In this document: piece after piece, positions 59,467 through 64,000 of the stretch
How the letters are laid out: every line of letters begins with the position of its first letter
Numbering within the stretch: the first letter of the stretch is position 1
Source of the DNA: Chrysaora quinquecirrha
Lineage: Eukaryota > Cnidaria > Scyphozoa > Semaeostomeae > Pelagiidae
Assembly: GCA_014526335.1 (NCBI GenBank)
Contig: JACTAT010000060.1
Span: 5,788,986-5,852,985, forward strand
Direction of reading: 5' to 3'
DNA length: 64,000 nucleotides
Made by a program: the position numbers and the translations under genes
Notes under the pieces: model-generated
Told to the model about the DNA's origin: nothing
The model's database searches: none
Seen by the model: the letters and a program-made list of their open reading frames with translations, nothing else

Positions 59467-59490
59467 CTGAAACGAAAAAAAATAACTATT

Positions 59491-61510
59491 AAAAAAAATA
59501 AAACATGTATATCAAAATGAAACATTTTGTCGTGAATTGCTATTATGGAAGTCCTTCTTTCGACTATCAAAAAGTAACTTTTCATACTTCAATGTAGCCT
59601 CAAAATAACGGACACTGCTTTTACCAATGCCATTGTTTGTTGTATAGTGGTGTCCGCCGAGCGTCTGCTACATGGAGGTTTGCTTTTCTTCAAAGAAATT
59701 ACCTTCAGGGGTACCTACATTTGACCTTTGTTCAGTGGTGTCTGTCGAAGGGAGGTGTCCGCTCATGATGGAGGTTCTACTTTGCAAGTTTGGGGAAAAC
59801 AAGTCTGTAGGCAACTTTTCTCTGCTGAAGTAAGCTTATCTGCAAAATGCACAACTTCTGGTCATGTCGTTCCCAAAGTTCTCTTGCTATTTTCATTTTC
59901 ATGACAGCTCGCAGAGGAGGGATTTTGAAGCAGGGCGGAATGCTTGCAGAAGTTAGTGGTGGGTGTCTCGATCATTTAGACAGGGCGTCAGAGATAGAGC
60001 AGTGCTAGATGCAGCATACGACTGGGAAATCTACGAGTCTGCAATGCAAACAATCCACTGGGCCTCGGCTGGGCCTTCTTCTTGCAGAAAGTCACACGAA
60101 ATAGTGTAGCCATTTAGCGGACTCAGCGCCATTGGCTATATGTAGATCTGAGAATTAGAGGAACTGAGGAGACCTCGACTCATGCTGTCTCACTACTGTT
60201 TACCCTCTTTAGCGTTACTGGGGTGGAAACCCCGGCCTCGGTCACTAAGCTCTTGAAATCACGAGTTAGCTGGATTAGACCACAACTTCATGGTACCTTC
60301 AGCAGCTTTTTGCAGGAGAAAATAATGTAGTTCTACAAGTACAAACAAAGTCGAAACATGGGAAAGATTATTTCGATGCGGGTCGAAGATACTCTCAGGT
60401 CCTGAAGAAAGAATTTCAAATTGATACAAATTTCCTAACAAAATCAACAATAAACATGTTTTTATTTACAAAGAGATTACATGAGGATGATCTTGTTTGT
60501 GTTGCATATCTTTGATTGAGCTAGATGAGCATCTTTCTCACAGCTGAATCCAATGAATTAGGCCGATCATAATTACGAATCTTCTTAACATCTGCGTCAT
60601 AACTTAGGATACAATGTTACCACTGATTTCATATCTGCTGCTAATCTGCAACATTGTACATTTGTAACGAGTTCTTGTTATAAACATAAACAACGGGTCT
60701 CTCTCGCCCATAACAGTGACAATTTTGCCTACCTAAGACTCTATATAGCGTCATCTCGGACGCTGTTAACAATGTTTGGAATCCTAGAACTTGTCGGGGA
60801 TTGATTTTGAACAAATGTGCATATATTCCTTTGGTTTACACCGGTACTGTCCATATTTGGATCATTCGGAATCAGTAGCTAGTGGAACCGTTCCCATTTA
60901 TCAAATGCCCAACCATCTAGGCCATCTAGTATTGTATCAGGAGACCTCTCGTTGAAACACCGCTTTTCCTGGACCAAGCAAGGGTCAGCTGGATTAGATC
61001 TGCATCCGTATTTTAATAATTCTTTTTCTTACGTCTATTGTCGCACATAGAATACATATTCTTACATTTTTCTGCTAACTTAAGTTAGCTTGTATTCTCT
61101 CCCTTCAAAAAATTTGAAATGAAAAAATTGAATTGCATTTAGGCCCAAAAACATGCAACAAGCCCTCTCCATTCTCTGTTATGTGTAACCTCAGATTTAT
61201 CAGACAAACCATTGACTATGGACAAACGAAACCCTTTTCCCTCCTAGTAATAATAAAATCGATCTTTCTTACTCTTACCACAAGTTCAGTCCAGTGAAAG
61301 ATTGCAAAGGAAATGCCATCTTCCCAGGCCAAAATTTTCAAAACAGATCCGGCTGGGTTCTTTTTCGCGCTCATTTGCACATGTTCAAAGATGGGAGGAA
61401 CTAAACGTAATAGGGAGCATGCGCGGTTTATTCGATTCCTTCTGAGTTTTATTCAGTTTGGTCTTGGAAAGTGCTCCTTGCTGCAGAAAGAAATTCATTA
61501 CTCAGACAAT
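59491..61510. other. Single-copy sequence upstream of UBL5
   Basis: No second copy in the window. Words such as GGTGTCCG and GGAGGTGTCCGCTCATGA near 59650-59765 look like parts of a decayed dispersed repeat. No other exon is recognisable. The last 200 bases probably contain the UBL5 promoter and 5' untranslated region. Confidence 0.45.
61418..61425 (+). promoter_or_regulatory. NRF1-like site GCATGCGC upstream of UBL5
   Basis: GCATGCGC lies 86 bp before the UBL5 start codon. It matches the core of the NRF1 palindrome found in many TATA-less housekeeping promoters. No TATA box is evident nearby. The transcription start is not determined, so the assignment is inference. Confidence 0.3.
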
Positions 61511-61566
61511 ATGATCGAAGTCACTTGCAACGATCGGCTTGGCAAGAAGGTTAGAGTAAAGTGCAA
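61511..61566 (+). CDS. UBL5: UBL5 (Hub1) first coding exon, ubiquitin-like protein 5
   Basis: The 56 bases encode MIEVTCNDRLGKKVRVKC and the first two bases of the next codon. This is the N terminus of UBL5/Hub1, a 73-residue ubiquitin-fold protein that binds splicing factors (HIND-motif partners such as Snu66/SART1) non-covalently and also acts in mitochondrial stress signalling. The split codon AA|N would complete as asparagine, the residue I recall in the family. The donor is GCAA|GTATCC, a weak but usable GT site. The frame is open upstream to 61313, but the family starts at this Met. The remaining 55 or so codons are not found in 61567-62912 or 63413-64000. They must lie in the second gap or beyond the window, unless the gene is broken. 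Block A2 would then lie in its first intron. It could also be a processed or partial copy, although the clean exon end argues against a processed one. Confidence 0.85.
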
Positions 61567-62023
61567 GTATCCTTTTCAAACGTCCAACTGCTACGGTTGT
61601 GATCGTGGAGCATTAGGCCTTATAGGATGACCCGTGAAAATGCGTTTTATGGCTAAAATAATAGAAAACATAGCCCCTATTGTTTGGAAAACAATGGCCT
61701 TCGGTGCGCAGTGCGCAAAGATTCCAGTCTGTGCGATGTTTGGAGGTTTAGAGTGTTAGGGGTTAGGAAGGACACACATTCAACAGGCCTGGGACGCAGG
61801 ACAAGAGACAAGGGTATCAGGTCGATTCGCCCAACTTCCTTTTCACCCAAGCTGGTCTTTTTGCCCAACATTCTTGGTTGTTTGGTCCAACTGCCTTGCT
61901 GGGGGCTGAGTTGGCCCCAAATGTTAACAAACAAATAATTGACAAACTAGAAAAAAGAAGTTATCTCTGTCTTTCAGGTTGTACGAAACTACCATGATAG
62001 GTTGGGAAAAACTCTGTGATACT
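61567..62023 (+). other. Presumed UBL5 intron, first part
   Basis: Follows the GT donor directly. It contains a T/C-rich TTATCTCTGTCTTTCAG acceptor-like word at about 61962-61978, but the sequence after it does not encode the next UBL5 residues. Two overlapping short frames at 61677-61938 are not recognisable. Confidence 0.45.
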
Positions 62024-62909
62024 TTTTGTGTTCGAAGAACTTCGAACACATTGGTGTGGGGTGGATGTCACTCACTCACTCACTCACCAACTAACCAACG
62101 CTTGAACAATGGAAAACGTGTAACAATAGGGCCATTGTCAAGAATGCCATTAGGGCCATTGTCTCGGCCATTTATGCGCAATTTGCGGTTAGTTGTTCAC
62201 AATTCAGCCTGCAAGCACTTTTGTCAATCTGGGGTCATGTGACAACTGACTCATCCTTGTTTACTAAATGGAACTGGAAAATTGGCACCTTGCTTTGGTA
62301 AATGACATTTCAGGCATTCTCAACATTTAACAAAGAGTTTTGCCAAAGAGCGGCAATTTCAAAACAGTTTTCAAAACAAATCATCATTAATATTATCCTC
62401 ACGATAAAATCGTCATAATAATAATAATAATGATAATCATCATCATCATCATCATCATGATTACTATCACCACCATTGATGGTGTGCAACATCTAAAGGA
62501 ACGCTACCACCACCACAACCAGCCCTACAACCATCACCTCGACCACCCTATCACCACCACCGGGACCACCCTACAACCATCACCTCGACCACCCTTATCA
62601 CCACCACCACAACTACCCCTACAACCATCACCACGATCACCCCTATCACAACCACCACAACCACCCCTTCAGCACCACAACCACCTCTATCACCACCACC
62701 ATACCCACCATACAACCACAATCACCCCTACCAACCAGCATCATGATCATCGTGTTCATCAACATCATCATCATAACCACCACCATTATCATCATAATCA
62801 TTATCGTCATTGTTGTGCATACCGATGAACATCTTTCATCATTTGACCGAAATAGCTATATTCAACCAGAGTCGTTCTTCGAACATGCCCATAGGGCCCC
62901 TATGTTTTG
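62024..62909 (+). repeat. Block A, copy 2
   Basis: Second copy of 31159-32064, same orientation. It has a shorter (CACT)n run and few other differences. The hairpin is at 62028-62049. It starts after unrelated flanking sequence and ends three bases before the second gap, at nearly the same point where copy 1 passes into satellite. Confidence 0.88.
62412..62815 (+). repeat. CAT/CAC/ACC-rich low-complexity tract, copy 2
   Basis: Same trinucleotide-rich stretch as 31566-31965, with a long open frame caused by base composition rather than coding selection. Confidence 0.85.
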
Positions 62910-62912
62910 TTT

Positions 62913-63412
62913 NNNNNNNNNNNNNNNNNNNNNNNNNNNNNNNNNNNNNNNNNNNNNNNNNNNNNNNNNNNNNNNNNNNNNNNNNNNNNNNNNNNNNNNN
63001 NNNNNNNNNNNNNNNNNNNNNNNNNNNNNNNNNNNNNNNNNNNNNNNNNNNNNNNNNNNNNNNNNNNNNNNNNNNNNNNNNNNNNNNNNNNNNNNNNNNN
63101 NNNNNNNNNNNNNNNNNNNNNNNNNNNNNNNNNNNNNNNNNNNNNNNNNNNNNNNNNNNNNNNNNNNNNNNNNNNNNNNNNNNNNNNNNNNNNNNNNNNN
63201 NNNNNNNNNNNNNNNNNNNNNNNNNNNNNNNNNNNNNNNNNNNNNNNNNNNNNNNNNNNNNNNNNNNNNNNNNNNNNNNNNNNNNNNNNNNNNNNNNNNN
63301 NNNNNNNNNNNNNNNNNNNNNNNNNNNNNNNNNNNNNNNNNNNNNNNNNNNNNNNNNNNNNNNNNNNNNNNNNNNNNNNNNNNNNNNNNNNNNNNNNNNN
63401 NNNNNNNNNNNN
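62913..63412. other. Assembly gap (500 N)
   Basis: Exactly 500 N, a placeholder size. It may contain satellite, because copy 1 of block A is followed by satellite at the same place, and it may hide UBL5 exons. Confidence 0.99.
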
Positions 63413-64000
63413 TGGATTTATCTGTTTTCACTTGGCCTAGCACTAACTGGTGCTTTCAGGTTAGTATCCTCAATTCTGTCCTCATTACCATAATCATTAT
63501 TTAAGTTTCTCTCAATTGCGTGCTAAATTGCTAATCGTGACAAGGATCAGTCTCTTTTCTTATATGCGAATTTTTTGGGGGGGCTCTTTCGAAGGGGGCG
63601 CTGTTTTGATGGAGGGCGCTCATGAAATTTTTTGAGTTTGGGAGGACGCTCATTCGAGGGAGGCGCTGCTTTGAGGGGGCGCACATTCAATGAAATAGGT
63701 ATTCTATAAAGTATCTCTGGTTTAGCTGTTCTTGGCGAAACTTTAGTCTCATTTATATTTTATTTTCCGGCAGTGTTAAATATAATGGCCTTCTCACTCT
63801 GATGTTGATTGGTGCGTTTACATTTCTTGATATCTGGAGGCTGATAGGAGATATAGCTACACCCGTCGTAAGTTTATTTGTCAATTTGCATCTCAAAGTA
63901 TTAACTCCTTGTCTGCTCTTCGGGCTTAAAGAAACATGCAAAACGTCATATATCTTTCAATAGTGTAACAGTTTTATAAATCATTTCAAGAACCATTGCA
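63413..64000. other. Unique sequence with GGGGGCGCT-rich words
   Basis: Around 63574-63690 the words GGGGGCGCTG, GAGGGCGCTCATG, GAGGACGCTCATTCG and GAGGCGCTGCTTTG recur as imperfect direct repeats. No gene is recognisable, and the next UBL5 exon is not here. Confidence 0.5.

Larger units (their letters stand above)
44223..59490 (+). repeat. Segmental duplication, copy Y (15.3 kb)
   Basis: Direct copy of X, with additional blocks. Several X-versus-Y differences have short direct repeats at their edges: GCGG at 54233 and 54450, and TTAAATATGC versus TTAAATGC near 56930 and 58167. This is what deletions in the X lineage would leave. Homology with X ends near 59490, where Y continues into sequence that X lacks. 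Confidence 0.9.

Noticed and set aside
61313..61510. N-terminal extension of UBL5 in the open frame upstream
   Set aside because: The family starts at the Met at 61511; the upstream frame has no similarity and is likely untranslated leader or promoter.

Overview
The window looks like non-coding, repeat-dominated nuclear DNA of an invertebrate animal. Supporting signs are AT-rich unique sequence, GT-AG splice signals, tRNA- and 5S-derived SINEs, a LINE reverse-transcriptase relic, many small DNA-transposon derivatives (hAT-, MULE- and TA-target types), a long satellite array, and one exon of the conserved eukaryotic gene UBL5. My best guess is an anthozoan cnidarian (coral or anemone). That is inference from the type of repeats, not proof. 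There are two 500-N assembly gaps (24339-24838 and 62913-63412). Nothing in it looks bacterial, and there is no operon structure. Layout: 1-7763 is unique or degraded sequence holding a small hAT MITE, a LINE relic next to a tRNA-derived SINE, a (GTTA)n microsatellite, a 5S-like SINE and a 0.4-kb TA-target MITE. 7764-31158 is a direct tandem satellite with a 195-bp monomer, divergent at its left edge and homogenised inside. A 0.9-kb block (A1, 31159-32064) interrupts it, and the satellite resumes to 32964. From there the window holds two long, near-identical, directly oriented copies of one locus: X (32965-43502) and Y (44223-59490). They differ mainly by discrete insertions and deletions. Both begin exactly at the tip of a foldback-type element (FB1), whose long inverted arms are GC-rich minisatellites. 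The junction between X and Y holds one arm of a second foldback-type element (FB2) and the left part of a hAT element into which FB1 of copy Y inserted, making a 10-bp target duplication. 59491-62023 is single-copy and contains the only confidently recognised gene piece, the first coding exon of UBL5 at 61511-61566. 62024-62909 (A2) is a second copy of block A1 and runs straight into the second gap. The final 588 bp is unique. Genes do not work together here in any visible pathway. The interest is in genome structure: foldback elements at duplication breakpoints, paired filled and empty insertion sites that act as natural controls, a 30-bp palindrome inserted with an 8-bp target duplication, and a satellite with local higher-order structure. 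A false duplication caused by two haplotypes assembled in tandem is a serious alternative to a real tandem duplication for X and Y.
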